A DNA stretch of 16,342 bases. Origin: JAAZFZ01 sp035647435. GTDB taxonomy: Bacteria; Bacillota; Clostridia; Oscillospirales; Acutalibacteraceae. Position numbers and translations under genes: made by a program. Below the pieces are notes generated by a model that worked only from the letters and a program-made list of their open reading frames with translations, was not told the origin of the DNA and did not search any database. The stretch spans positions 1 to 16,342 of the forward strand of contig DASRNM010000066.1 in NCBI GenBank assembly GCA_035647435.1, given 5' to 3'. Positions 1-7,092 of the stretch are shown here, one piece after another; positions within the stretch are counted from its first letter, which is position 1, and every line of letters begins with the position of its first letter.

Positions 1-1
1 G

Positions 2-1471
2 CATAGCTCCTCTGAATTTATTACCAATGCGAAAAACGGAGATCTCGGCGATATTGCAGGACAGGGCGCGGAGCTTATCGCGGAGGCTGTAACAAAGTCA
101 CTATATGACAAGAGGGTCGTTGATGAGATAAAATCATACGCCGGAGGTGCTACTTCGGGGGCTGTTGCGGCAGCGTTGAGTTTATATGATGGCGGAAGCG
201 GTATGGATGCTTACAAGGAGTTCGTCTATGCTGCAATGGACGTTATCCCCGCGGCAAAGCTCGGTAAGGCTGTTGTTGAGGCTACGAAAGCCGGAGCCGA
301 GATGTGGCAGAAGTATTCCGTCGAGTGTGCATATAATATTTATCTTAAAGAAAACAAAGGCTCAGATGGAAGTGTCCCCGACGACAGTTGGTTAGTCATT
401 TTCAACAACATGGGCAGCGGTCTTGATTTTATGCAGCGCGAATACCGCACAGCATACGCAAAGGCAAGCGGTAAAACGTTGAAGGAAATCGATGCGGATA
501 AAGCGCTTCGCGATATGCTCAACAATCAAATAGTAAATGATATTAAGCGCAGCTTCATGACCCGGTATAAAAATACGAGCGCGTTTGAAACAGAAAAGGC
601 GCGTATCAAAGAAATGCTTGCGACCTTTGACAAATACGGACTACTTTCATGGAATAAGCTGCTCGGTTTTCCTGTAGATATGGAGTTTGCGAGCAGGATA
701 GATTCGCTTATGAAGATACGTGAGAACATCCTTAATCTTGTTGGCGGCGACCGCTCGGTGTTTGGCTCGAATGACGATGTGATTGAAGGTAACTTAGCGG
801 AAGCCATCTATAAATGGCTGGAATGCGGCAAGGACAGAGCGAAATTCTATGACTGGATGCGCGAGAAGGGGTATCTTTTTAGCCCGAAGGAGACAATCGG
901 TTATTGGAAGCTGGTGCGGTCGTTTGAAAACAAATATGAAACCAGCGCATCAGACGAGTATTATTCCAGCACATGGAGCGGTGGCAGAGGTAGTTATACA
1001 TATCGCTGTGAGGTCACATATGACGGTACTCACTATACCGGTATAACGCATGACAGCTGCAAAGGTGAGTTTGTTGAGAATAAAGGAACAGCAAGTACTC
1101 CAAAAGATAGTTATATGGGAGGTGAACGGGTTGAAATTGATTTGAAAATCACTGCAAACACATCGTCAAATATCTGCTTTCATCTTGGTGCTTCGCTGGG
1201 AGCAAGCATAACACCCGTAAACCACGACGATCCGTTTGCCAGTTACGGCACAAACAGAAGCTTATATGACATAACCGAAAAGATTACCAAAAGCTATATA
1301 CAAACAGGCAAGAATGATACAAATACAGGCTACTGGGGTCAAAGCGCCACGGTAGGCGGAGAAATGCCGAGCGGCTCCGCCAATGGAGATAAAGTCTATA
1401 TTGTTATCGGTATGGGCGGCGGAAACAATTCCGTAGAGACTGCCTATGAATACGAGTGGCATAAATCATAA
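2..1471 (+). CDS. Partial uncharacterised protein, 5' end outside window
   Basis: The frame is open from the window edge (position 2) to a TAA at 1469-1471, giving at least 489 residues. The first in-frame alternative start, TTG at 176, has no convincing ribosome binding site, and upstream codons read as normal protein, so I treat the gene as continuing to the left. I do not recognise a family. Its N-terminal part is Ala/Gly-rich and looks helical (motifs such as AGGATSGAVAAAL). A charged helical middle follows. The last 170 residues are rich in Ser, Thr, Gly and Tyr and look like beta-rich extracellular sequence. No transmembrane segment is evident in the visible part. Its stop lies 10 bases before the next gene's ATG, so the two are very likely co-transcribed. 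A secreted or surface role is inferred only from these neighbours. Confidence 0.75.
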   Translation, partial: HSSSEFITNAKNGDLGDIAGQGAELIAEAVTKSLYDKRVVDEIKSYAGGATSGAVAAALSLYDGGSGMDAYKEFVYAAMDVIPAAKLGKAVVEATKAGAEMWQKYSVECAYNIYLKENKGSDGSVPDDSWLVIFNNMGSGLDFMQREYRTAYAKASGKTLKEIDADKALRDMLNNQIVNDIKRSFMTRYKNTSAFETEKARIKEMLATFDKYGLLSWNKLLGFPVDMEFASRIDSLMKIRENILNLVGGDRSVFGSNDDVIEGNLAEAIYKWLECGKDRAKFYDWMREKGYLFSPKETIGYWKLVRSFENKYETSASDEYYSSTWSGGRGSYTYRCEVTYDGTHYTGITHDSCKGEFVENKGTASTPKDSYMGGERVEIDLKITANTSSNICFHLGASLGASITPVNHDDPFASYGTNRSLYDITEKITKSYIQTGKNDTNTGYWGQSATVGGEMPSGSANGDKVYIVIGMGGGNNSVETAYEYEWHKS

Positions 1472-1481
1472 GGAGGCCGAT

Positions 1482-3932
1482 ATGAACATTTTTAAAAAGA
1501 CTGCGGTTCGTGTTGTCGCCATTATACTTGTGGCGGCTACAGCCATTACCTTGACCATTAGTTTCTTACTATTTCAAAGGGACAAATTATCTTCTTCGGA
1601 CACTGCCTACGTTGATTTCGGATGCTTGCTGGAGGAGGGGGATGAAGTGACGGTTGAAAAGGTAACACCCGCTCCGGTAGATAAGGATGTGGAAATTTAT
1701 GCTTTTGACTTCCGCCTTTCCTCCGGGCAGCCCGACGGTGCCATTGAAATCATTATTCCTTATAGTGATAAAGGACTGAAGGAAGAGGAAGAGCTACTTT
1801 CGGTCTGCGGCAAGTATTTAAACCAAGAGACGAATGAGTGGGAGGATGTTTTCTACACGGTGGACACAGAAGCCAATAAGGTACATATTATAACAAATCA
1901 CCTTTCCACCTACGGCGTATTCAAGATTACCAATCCCGGCAAACGCAGCGAATACATCTCTGAAGTCAACGTCTATGCCGCATACATGACTGATTCTCGG
2001 GCAAGGGCAATAGTACAGGCCTTTGCCGAGCAAAGCGATTCATGGCAGGAGAATGCTGCCGCCGCTTTTTTGGAAACCACCGATACGCTCAGATATTTTG
2101 CTGCCGCTAACGCACATACCTTTTTTTCACTGGGAGAAGCGTATGATGCTTGGGTAACCAAACCCTTTCAAAATTTCATGTCGGGCCTTGGTGTCAGCAC
2201 CGCCTGCGCACAACTGGCCTGCAATGCTTACAACAACGGTTTTCGATCTGCCGAAACGACTTTCACCGCCGTAAAATCCAGTCTGGACATTGCGATTAAT
2301 TTTGCAACACCTTCTATCAAGCTGGCATATTTAAGTGTCGGGATGATTGATCTTGCTTTATCCGATGTTCAAACTTTTGCGGTAGCCAATAAATACAAAA
2401 GCACGAAAAACATGTATGACGCTTACTATAAACGCAAAGAAAATAGCCGGGCTCTGAACGATTGGCGAACGCTTTTTGAATCATATTATAAAAAGAACAA
2501 GGATAATCCGCAGCTGGTACTGGACATGATGAGAGCGGAAATCGACCGTTATGTAAATGAATATTGGACTGTTGCGGGGACAGATTGGGAATCCTGGATT
2601 GATGCCTATGAAAAAAACGGGAAATTGTCAAAATACCCGTGGCCCGTGAAAAAAGACAGAGAAAATATTTCGGCGATTCATAAATCACAGCTTTATGAAT
2701 ATTTAAACTCGGTATTCCGCACAATGTGCCGAAATATGTATTTGGACAGCTTAATTGAACGAGAAAAGGAATACAAAAAATTAGCTGATTTTTATAATAC
2801 GAAGTTTTCAGTTGTGATTCAGGAAGATAAGGACAAAGGTGAGAAATCCACCTGGGCGGGCTGTTACGCGCGTTTAGCACCCCTTTCCTCTACGGCCGAT
2901 CCATCATCGTGGACGGGCAAATTAAACAGCGACGGCGGCGGCACAATAACCTTCACCCTGCTAGCGCACCTTAAAGCAGGTTTTCCGATGACACTGGAGC
3001 TGTATCGGACATCTGCCGATATAAAAAGCGGCAAAAAGCTGAAATCTGTAACCTTAAAGTCTTTCTCCGAAAACACTCAGACAGTAGTATTGGAACTTCG
3101 GAAAGTTAACCAAACCGAAGAAACTGAACCAGCCTCAAGTGAAGACACCGATAGCAGCACCCCGACAAGCGTTCCTCCCGTTACAAAGGAACCGGTTAAG
3201 GAGGCAAATCCATGGTACGATGTCACCATAGTATCATTAGATAACACCAATCCAAAGGCTTTTGCCGGCTGGTATGCTGTACTCGAATATCCGAAGGATA
3301 TGCATGTTGAACTGGAAGATATGCTTGCGATGTTCGATAACACAGGCAAATGCATACTCCGCTTTCAAAAATCTGATTATGAGGCGTTGGAATCACCGTC
3401 AAAAATCTGGCTTTATCAATATAAAGAGGACTTGCTGAGCAAAAAAAAGCCTGATGTAATAGTCAGCTTTTCCCTCTCAGGGTCCTATTCGGGTAAATAT
3501 TCCGGCGAACCGTTATATACTATCCTTGTTAAAGCTAAGCCAAAAGGAAATAAGGACGATATACTTAACAGCATTTCCGGGGATTATTCCTCTTATATGA
3601 TCCGGGCTGAATTGTTTATTCCGGGAGAAGGCATGATGCAAATAGATCAAAAAGAGGACTACGAACCTTGGGAAAAGCCCTCTGCCGAGGTATGGTTACA
3701 TTACAACGGACCAAGCTTGACTCTGAAAAGTTACAGCGACCCTTATCTGACTGAGTATGTTCTGGAAAAATTCAGTGATACACGCTATGAAATCACTTAC
3801 CAAAACGGCACTACGACTGTTACTCACACCGTTGAAATCATATCAGTGGGACACAGAGCCAAATACACATTCCTGAGTGAAACAGAGGGTGGTCAAAGAA
3901 ATCTCAGCGTATATATTCTGGAGAAAAAATAA
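1482..3932 (+). CDS. Membrane-anchored extracellular multidomain protein (816 aa), function unknown
   Basis: I start at ATG 1482 because AGGAGG (1471-1476) sits 5 bases upstream; the longer frame from 1446 overlaps the previous gene and has no such site. Residues about 8-31 form one hydrophobic helix (uncleaved anchor or signal peptide), placing the rest outside the cell. Residues 40-150 look like a beta-sandwich that ends in the pattern HLSTYGVFKI, a pattern familiar from the last strand of stalk-like domains in Bacillota surface proteins. Residues about 165-445 are mainly helical with many Tyr, Lys and Glu. A Ser/Thr/Pro/Glu-rich linker runs from about 543 to 575, followed by a beta-rich C-terminal domain with Trp and Tyr. 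I see no catalytic motif and no sortase signal. It sits between the partial gene (10-base gap) and the small membrane protein (18-base gap), so the three look like one operon. Confidence 0.88.
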   Translation: MNIFKKTAVRVVAIILVAATAITLTISFLLFQRDKLSSSDTAYVDFGCLLEEGDEVTVEKVTPAPVDKDVEIYAFDFRLSSGQPDGAIEIIIPYSDKGLKEEEELLSVCGKYLNQETNEWEDVFYTVDTEANKVHIITNHLSTYGVFKITNPGKRSEYISEVNVYAAYMTDSRARAIVQAFAEQSDSWQENAAAAFLETTDTLRYFAAANAHTFFSLGEAYDAWVTKPFQNFMSGLGVSTACAQLACNAYNNGFRSAETTFTAVKSSLDIAINFATPSIKLAYLSVGMIDLALSDVQTFAVANKYKSTKNMYDAYYKRKENSRALNDWRTLFESYYKKNKDNPQLVLDMMRAEIDRYVNEYWTVAGTDWESWIDAYEKNGKLSKYPWPVKKDRENISAIHKSQLYEYLNSVFRTMCRNMYLDSLIEREKEYKKLADFYNTKFSVVIQEDKDKGEKSTWAGCYARLAPLSSTADPSSWTGKLNSDGGGTITFTLLAHLKAGFPMTLELYRTSADIKSGKKLKSVTLKSFSENTQTVVLELRKVNQTEETEPASSEDTDSSTPTSVPPVTKEPVKEANPWYDVTIVSLDNTNPKAFAGWYAVLEYPKDMHVELEDMLAMFDNTGKCILRFQKSDYEALESPSKIWLYQYKEDLLSKKKPDVIVSFSLSGSYSGKYSGEPLYTILVKAKPKGNKDDILNSISGDYSSYMIRAELFIPGEGMMQIDQKEDYEPWEKPSAEVWLHYNGPSLTLKSYSDPYLTEYVLEKFSDTRYEITYQNGTTTVTHTVEIISVGHRAKYTFLSETEGGQRNLSVYILEKK

Positions 3933-3950
3933 CGAAGGATGTGTTTTACA

Positions 3951-4481
3951 TTGGCTAAAAAAAACGATAAAATCCCAATAGTTATACGCATCCTGATTTG
4001 CGCCGTTTTGCTCTTTGCCGCATACAACAGCCTTTCTACGCTGGCGCTTGGGCTTTGGGGCGATACTGTAATGGGCACAATAGACAGCTATGACAGCAGA
4101 CTTGATAATACGAATGCGGGAGAAAACCGTTCCCGCACCGTTTCAAAAGGCTACTATTTTAATGTTAACGGCAAAGAATATAAGGGCTATGTGATATATC
4201 TCAGCGATGAATCATGGCCTCGGTTAGATGAAGGTGAAACACGAGCCGAGCGCATTCGGTACTTCTCTATTATACCCTATATCAACAAGCCTTCTATGCT
4301 AGCCGATTTTGATGAGATGGGTGTTCGTGGACTGCTTTATCATGTGTTTGTCCCGGTGGGCTGCTTGTTTTTATTTTTCCTTGTCACCGGTCGGTTGAAA
4401 AGAAAGAAAAAGAAAAGAGCAAAAAAGTCAAGTCAGCCTAAAAAAGATATTGATTCTCAAATAACCAATTCAAAGGAGTAA
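3951..4481 (+). CDS. Two-helix membrane protein resembling DUF3592 (176 aa)
   Basis: The start is uncertain. ATG 3939 overlaps the Shine-Dalgarno-like GAAGGA (3934-3939), so TTG 3951, 11 bases after it, is preferred and begins LAKKNDKIP. Hydrophobic helices lie at about residues 9-34 and 127-147. They flank an extracytoplasmic part of about 90 residues with the pattern GTIDSY, then YYFNVNGKEYKGYVIY, then IRYFSIIPYINKPSML. This order (first helix, small beta domain with G-x-E-Y-x-G, a motif ending in P-x-x-S, second helix) is that of DUF3592-type membrane proteins, whose function is not established. The C-terminus is a Lys/Arg-rich tail, predicted cytoplasmic. It is the last gene of the operon; no strong terminator follows, only AT-rich sequence and then mobile-element remnants. 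Confidence 0.8.
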   Translation: MAKKNDKIPIVIRILICAVLLFAAYNSLSTLALGLWGDTVMGTIDSYDSRLDNTNAGENRSRTVSKGYYFNVNGKEYKGYVIYLSDESWPRLDEGETRAERIRYFSIIPYINKPSMLADFDEMGVRGLLYHVFVPVGCLFLFFLVTGRLKRKKKKRAKKSSQPKKDIDSQITNSKE

Positions 4482-4553
4482 TATGGATATAATTTGCCAT
4501 AAATTCTATAACTCTTGTTTATCGATAAAAAAGGCATATAAACACATATGTGA

Positions 4554-4745
4554 ATGCCATTCTATTGGGTGTTCAATGCCATTGGAGTGAGGCTGATGAT
4601 GCCATTGGAGTGCTGGGTTTTGGTTTCTCATCACTCTTAACAGTTAGGGTTTTTGCATGCTTGATTTTCAGAAGATGTTATGAAACCTATGTATTCGTTT
4701 CAATAACATAAAATCTACCAAACCCCTTGATGTACAAAGAATATT
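4554..4745 (+). repeat. Triple-motif array plus spacer, copy A (transposon end-like)
   Basis: Three copies of ATGCCATT start at 4554, 4576 and 4599, spaced 22 and 23 bases. The second and third extend to ATGCCATTGGAGTG. The downstream stretch to CCCTTGATGTACAAAGAATA (ending 4744) resembles the same stretch near 14.2 kb. Arrays spaced at two helical turns are typical of transposase binding sites at element ends, for example in IS21- and Tn7-like elements. The family assignment is inference. Confidence 0.6.
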
Positions 4746-4982
4746 GCAGGAGAAACAAACCGTCAAATTGCGGAAAGTTACAGACTCACAAAATCTCAAA
4801 TCAAACAGTTGGTGGCACGTCAGAACCGCAAAACCCGACTCATCGCCAATGGCTATGTTTCCCGCCAAAAAGGCCGTCCATGCAAGCATCCAGATGACGA
4901 AGAGGCCAAAGACCAATGCCTACAAGGGTCCTGCGCACCATCCGAGGGACTCACGGAAAAAGGGAATGTATTTGACGATTGA
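4746..4982 (+). pseudogene. Transposase helix-turn-helix fragment (IS3/IS150 OrfA-like)
   Basis: The open frame reads AGETNRQIAESYRLTKSQIK, then QLVARQNRKTRLIANGYV, then a GRP-type tail, ending at TGA 4980-4982. The order G-E-T-N-R-Q-I-A-E-S-Y-x-L-T-K-S-Q-I-K is a clear helix-turn-helix of the small first-frame proteins of IS3/IS150-type elements, followed by the usual basic GRPxK segment. The expected continuation, a coiled coil with leucines followed by the integrase-core frame, is absent: after about residue 50 the sequence loses the pattern. No start codon with a ribosome binding site is present. It is read as a non-functional remnant. The recognition rests on motif memory, not on a search. 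Confidence 0.55.
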
Positions 4983-5089
4983 TTTATTCAGTTTTGGAGG
5001 GGGGCGGCTTATTCATAGCCGCCTATCCCACAAGAGGTTTCCAACCCTCTCACCTAATGCAATTTTAGAGCCTTTTTGTAGGGGTGTTT

Positions 5090-5416
5090 TTAGATATTCA
5101 TCAAATATTTTTTAATCTTCTGTTTTGCAGCACATATACTTTCGCTGACGGAGGTAAAATGTGAACCTTCTAAGTCAGCAATTTGCCTAATTGTAAATTC
5201 ATCAGCAACGTACATGAGGTACCGCCGCCGCTGAACTTCGGTCAGCGTGGATAACGCCTTAGCTGCGATTTTTCGCCGCTGTCTTTGGTTTTCTGCTTGC
5301 TCCTCCGCCGCAATCAAAGTGTTCTCCGGAGATGCAACACAGCACAGAGTGGTTGCTTCCAGTCTGTGCATGGACACATTCTTTTTGGTTTGTGCATTTT
5401 CGGCGCGTACCTGTTA
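5090..5416 (-). pseudogene. Sigma-70 region 4 fragment of the type carried by integrative elements
   Basis: The minus-strand frame that ends at 5090 reads VSMHRLEATTL, ASPENTLIAAEEQAENQRQR, ALSTLTEVQRRRYLMYVADE, FTIRQIADLEG, and a C-terminal KQKIKKYLMNI. L-T-E-V-Q-R-R-R followed by a helix-turn-helix (T-I-R-Q-I-A-D-L-E-G) is sigma region 4.2, which binds the -35 element. In Clostridia, small proteins with this sequence are common in conjugative elements and prophages. The frame is open back to a stop near 5414-5416, but the N-terminal part is absent: upstream sequence instead encodes the InlB-like end of the Cys-rich protein in another frame. The Met at 5377 is internal to the family pattern and has no clear ribosome binding site. 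I therefore call it a 5'-truncated remnant. Confidence 0.65.
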
Positions 5417-6665
5417 CTGTGACAGCTTTAGCTGGCATAACAAACGTTGTGGTGGTAGTGTTTGCATCTCCAAATGTTACACCATCCGATGTCGTCCACT
5501 TGTCAAACACCTTGCCTGTAGCAGGAGCGTTTGCCGTGATGCTAACAGTTGCGCCTACGGCATAGTTTCCGCCGCCTGTGCCACTGTTTACGGTAACTGC
5601 ATAGGTGGTAATTGGTGGTATGATCTCTTCCGGTAATTGGTAACCGCAGACAGCACACTCTTGGTGTTTTAACCCTGTTGCACCTATAGTAGCCTCAATA
5701 TCTGTCACCCATTGGAATTCGTGGTCTCCTTTAGTGGATGGATTCTTTTCACCACAGGCACAATACATTTCGTGGAAAGTAAGGTTGGACACCCACAAAG
5801 AAAAGTTATGCGAATGTTCCTCACTGCCTGTTGCTGGAATTGCGACCCTTTCTTTGTAGTTACAAAGATCACATTTCAATTCCCCAAAACCCGCTTCTGT
5901 GGCTGTAGCCGCTTTACGGACTTTATAGATAAAACGATGGCTTTGAGGTTCCTCTAAAGGTGCGCCACAAGAACATTGCCACTGGTGTTGAATATTATCC
6001 AGTGATTTATAAGTCCAATCGCTTTGACACTCAGTACAGAATTCTCCGCAATTTGGGCAGATATAAGCACAGCAAGCTCCGGTATTACAGCCTTGGCAAA
6101 ACGGCTCACAATTCTCACAAACTTGCTCACAAGCAGAGCAAAGATTTACACAATGTTCGCACTTATTGCAATACAAGCAAAAATCGGCGCAGCCATCGCA
6201 CATTTCCTCACAATCATCACAAAGATTCACGCATTCAGAGCAAGCACCGCAGCCTTCACACAGGTGTCTACAATCACAACAATACTCACGGCAATCAGAG
6301 CAGAGAGTTCCACAATTCTCGCATACTTCTCCGCAATCTTGACAAATATGCGTACACTCAGAGCACCAGCCGCAGTTACCACAAGTTTCCATACAATCAG
6401 AACAATATTCTTGACAATTTTCACAAAGATCTACACAGTTTGCGCACTTATTGCAATCCAAGCAAAAATCGGCGCAGCCATCGCACATTTCCTCACAATC
6501 ATCACAAAGATTTGCACACTCTTCGCAACATGAACATTCAGTGCAATATTCTTTACATCCTAAACAGTAATCACCACAGCCGTTGCAAAGTTCTTCAGGT
6601 AGACAATTCGTACATATATTACATTCCTGGCAGAAATCCTCACAATCACTGCATATCCTGTGCAA
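5259..6665 (-). CDS. Extremely cysteine-rich repeat protein with zinc-ribbon-like and InlB-like repeats; both ends suspect
   Basis: The frame reads from a weak TTG at 6665 to a stop at 5259 (468 residues) and is open back to 6677; no ribosome binding site supports any start, so the 5' end is probably missing. Residues 1-215 hold about 64 cysteines in a near-regular C-x2-C-x3-C pattern, for example DDCEEMCDGCADFC. There is an internal duplication of about 95 residues. Residues 225-350 carry C-x-C or C-x2-C pairs with conserved His/Trp (HQWQCSCG, CDLCNYKE, CAVCGY), like those in the 1326-residue protein upstream. Residues about 355-415 resemble an InlB-type repeat (GKVFDKWTT, FVMPAKAVTVTGT). 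After that, from about position 5405, the frame runs into the sigma-factor remnant and the last 50 or so residues are out-of-frame sigma sequence. The Cys could form disulphides outside the cell or bind metal; neither is shown. Confidence 0.6.
   Translation of the reverse strand: MHRICSDCEDFCQECNICTNCLPEELCNGCGDYCLGCKEYCTECSCCEECANLCDDCEEMCDGCADFCLDCNKCANCVDLCENCQEYCSDCMETCGNCGWCSECTHICQDCGEVCENCGTLCSDCREYCCDCRHLCEGCGACSECVNLCDDCEEMCDGCADFCLYCNKCEHCVNLCSACEQVCENCEPFCQGCNTGACCAYICPNCGEFCTECQSDWTYKSLDNIQHQWQCSCGAPLEEPQSHRFIYKVRKAATATEAGFGELKCDLCNYKERVAIPATGSEEHSHNFSLWVSNLTFHEMYCACGEKNPSTKGDHEFQWVTDIEATIGATGLKHQECAVCGYQLPEEIIPPITTYAVTVNSGTGGGNYAVGATVSITANAPATGKVFDKWTTSDGVTFGDANTTTTTFVMPAKAVTVTGTRRKCTNQKECVHAQTGSNHSVLCCISGEHFDCGGGASRKPKTAAKNRS
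6158..6227 (-). repeat. 70-bp internal duplication, copy 1 (Cys-rich gene)
   Basis: This matches 6443-6512 with one mismatch (ATACAAG against ATCCAAG), offset 285 bases, that is 95 codons. It encodes NLCDDCEEMCDGCADFC and neighbours, and indicates growth of the Cys-rich region by in-frame duplication. Confidence 0.9.
6443..6512 (-). repeat. 70-bp internal duplication, copy 2 (Cys-rich gene)
   Basis: This is the partner of 6158-6227, differing at one base over 70. The flanks remain similar at the protein level (CxxC spacing) but not at the DNA level, so the near-identical core is either the younger part or kept uniform by recombination. Confidence 0.9.
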
Positions 6666-6699
6666 CTGTATACAATGCTAACTACACAACCGTTCGCCA

Positions 6700-6825
6700 T
6701 CCTTGACAGAACGGCGTGAAGCCGCTGAATGTATTATGCCGACGGCGAAACAACTCAAAAATATGCATACAAGAGGGCGCCGTCGGGGAAGCGATTATAG
6801 CGGCTTCAAGCCGCCCTGTCAAGGA
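6700..6825. repeat. Nested imperfect inverted repeat
   Basis: Outer arms of 26 bases, 6700-6725 and 6800-6825, are reverse complements with three mismatches (outer ends TCCTTGACAG and CTGTCAAGGA). Inside them a second pair, CCGACGGCG near 6740 and CGCCGTCGG near 6780, is perfect over 9 bases. A further CCGCC-GTA-GGCGG hairpin follows near 6838-6850. The nesting fits a mobile-element end, a small non-autonomous element or a structured RNA; no coding frame across it is convincing. Confidence 0.75.
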
Positions 6826-6968
6826 CGCTTTGCGCCGCCGTAGGCGGTAGCTCGATAGTGCTAATCCGGCGGTTTGCCTATGGCTCACAATCTAAAAATA
6901 TGTCAGTATATGGTTCGCTTATTTTTAACGAAATTTTTGTCTTGACAACCGAACCACTTTATACCTAC

Positions 6969-6996
6969 TTGAAATTGTAATATTTTATGCTATAAT
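6969..6996 (+). promoter_or_regulatory. Extended -10 promoter of the 1326-residue surface protein
   Basis: TTGAAA (6969-6974), a 16-base spacer and TATAAT (6991-6996) preceded by TGC (6988-6990), an extended -10. Transcription would start near 7003, leaving a leader of about 90 bases before the ATG at 7093. Confidence 0.65.
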
Positions 6997-7092
6997 TAAA
7001 TTAACTTATGTCCCTTGCTGAAGACAGAGGTTTAGGTCTTTTAAGTTTTAGAGAAATAAATATAAAAAATAAACAACATAAGGTGGTTTGAA

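Larger units (their letters stand above)
4482..5089. other. Gene-poor stretch with mobile-element scar
   Basis: No intact gene is visible. The stretch holds an imperfect inverted repeat ending in GGCAT and ATGCC arms around CACATATGTG (about 4532-4558), a triple ATGCCATT array (4554-4612), a 130-base spacer homologous to one near 14.2 kb, a transposase helix-turn-helix fragment (4746-4982), and a short hairpin with arms GGCGGCT and AGCCGCC (about 5005-5025). Frames beyond these read as decayed sequence. Confidence 0.6.
6681..7092. other. Intergenic region between divergent surface-protein genes
   Basis: No gene is supported. The left half (6700-6870) is GC-rich and densely palindromic, unlike the AT-rich right half, and looks like inserted or residual mobile-element DNA. 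The right half carries the promoter and leader of the 1326-residue protein. In the leader an AAGAC/GTCTT pair (about 7021-7040) could form a weak hairpin; no known riboswitch is recognised. Confidence 0.55.

Noticed and set aside
2317..2880. 187-residue minus-strand open frame
   Set aside because: It is fully inside the 816-residue gene, with no start signal and no family pattern.
6024..6533. 169-residue plus-strand frame rich in Ile/Thr/Ala
   Set aside because: It is another antisense shadow of the Cys-rich repeats. The Cys spacing and the join to InlB-like sequence favour the minus-strand reading.
5960..6706. 248-residue plus-strand open frame rich in His, Asn and Arg
   Set aside because: It lies antisense to the Cys-rich repeats; its composition follows from reading ACA/CAC-rich complement, and it has no ribosome binding site.
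6682..6888. 68-residue minus-strand frame
   Set aside because: It covers the nested inverted repeat, so its sequence is dictated by the palindrome; no start signal is present.
7003..7092. Riboswitch in the leader of the 1326-residue protein gene
   Set aside because: It is only 90 bases, with one weak 5-bp hairpin and no recognisable aptamer motif.
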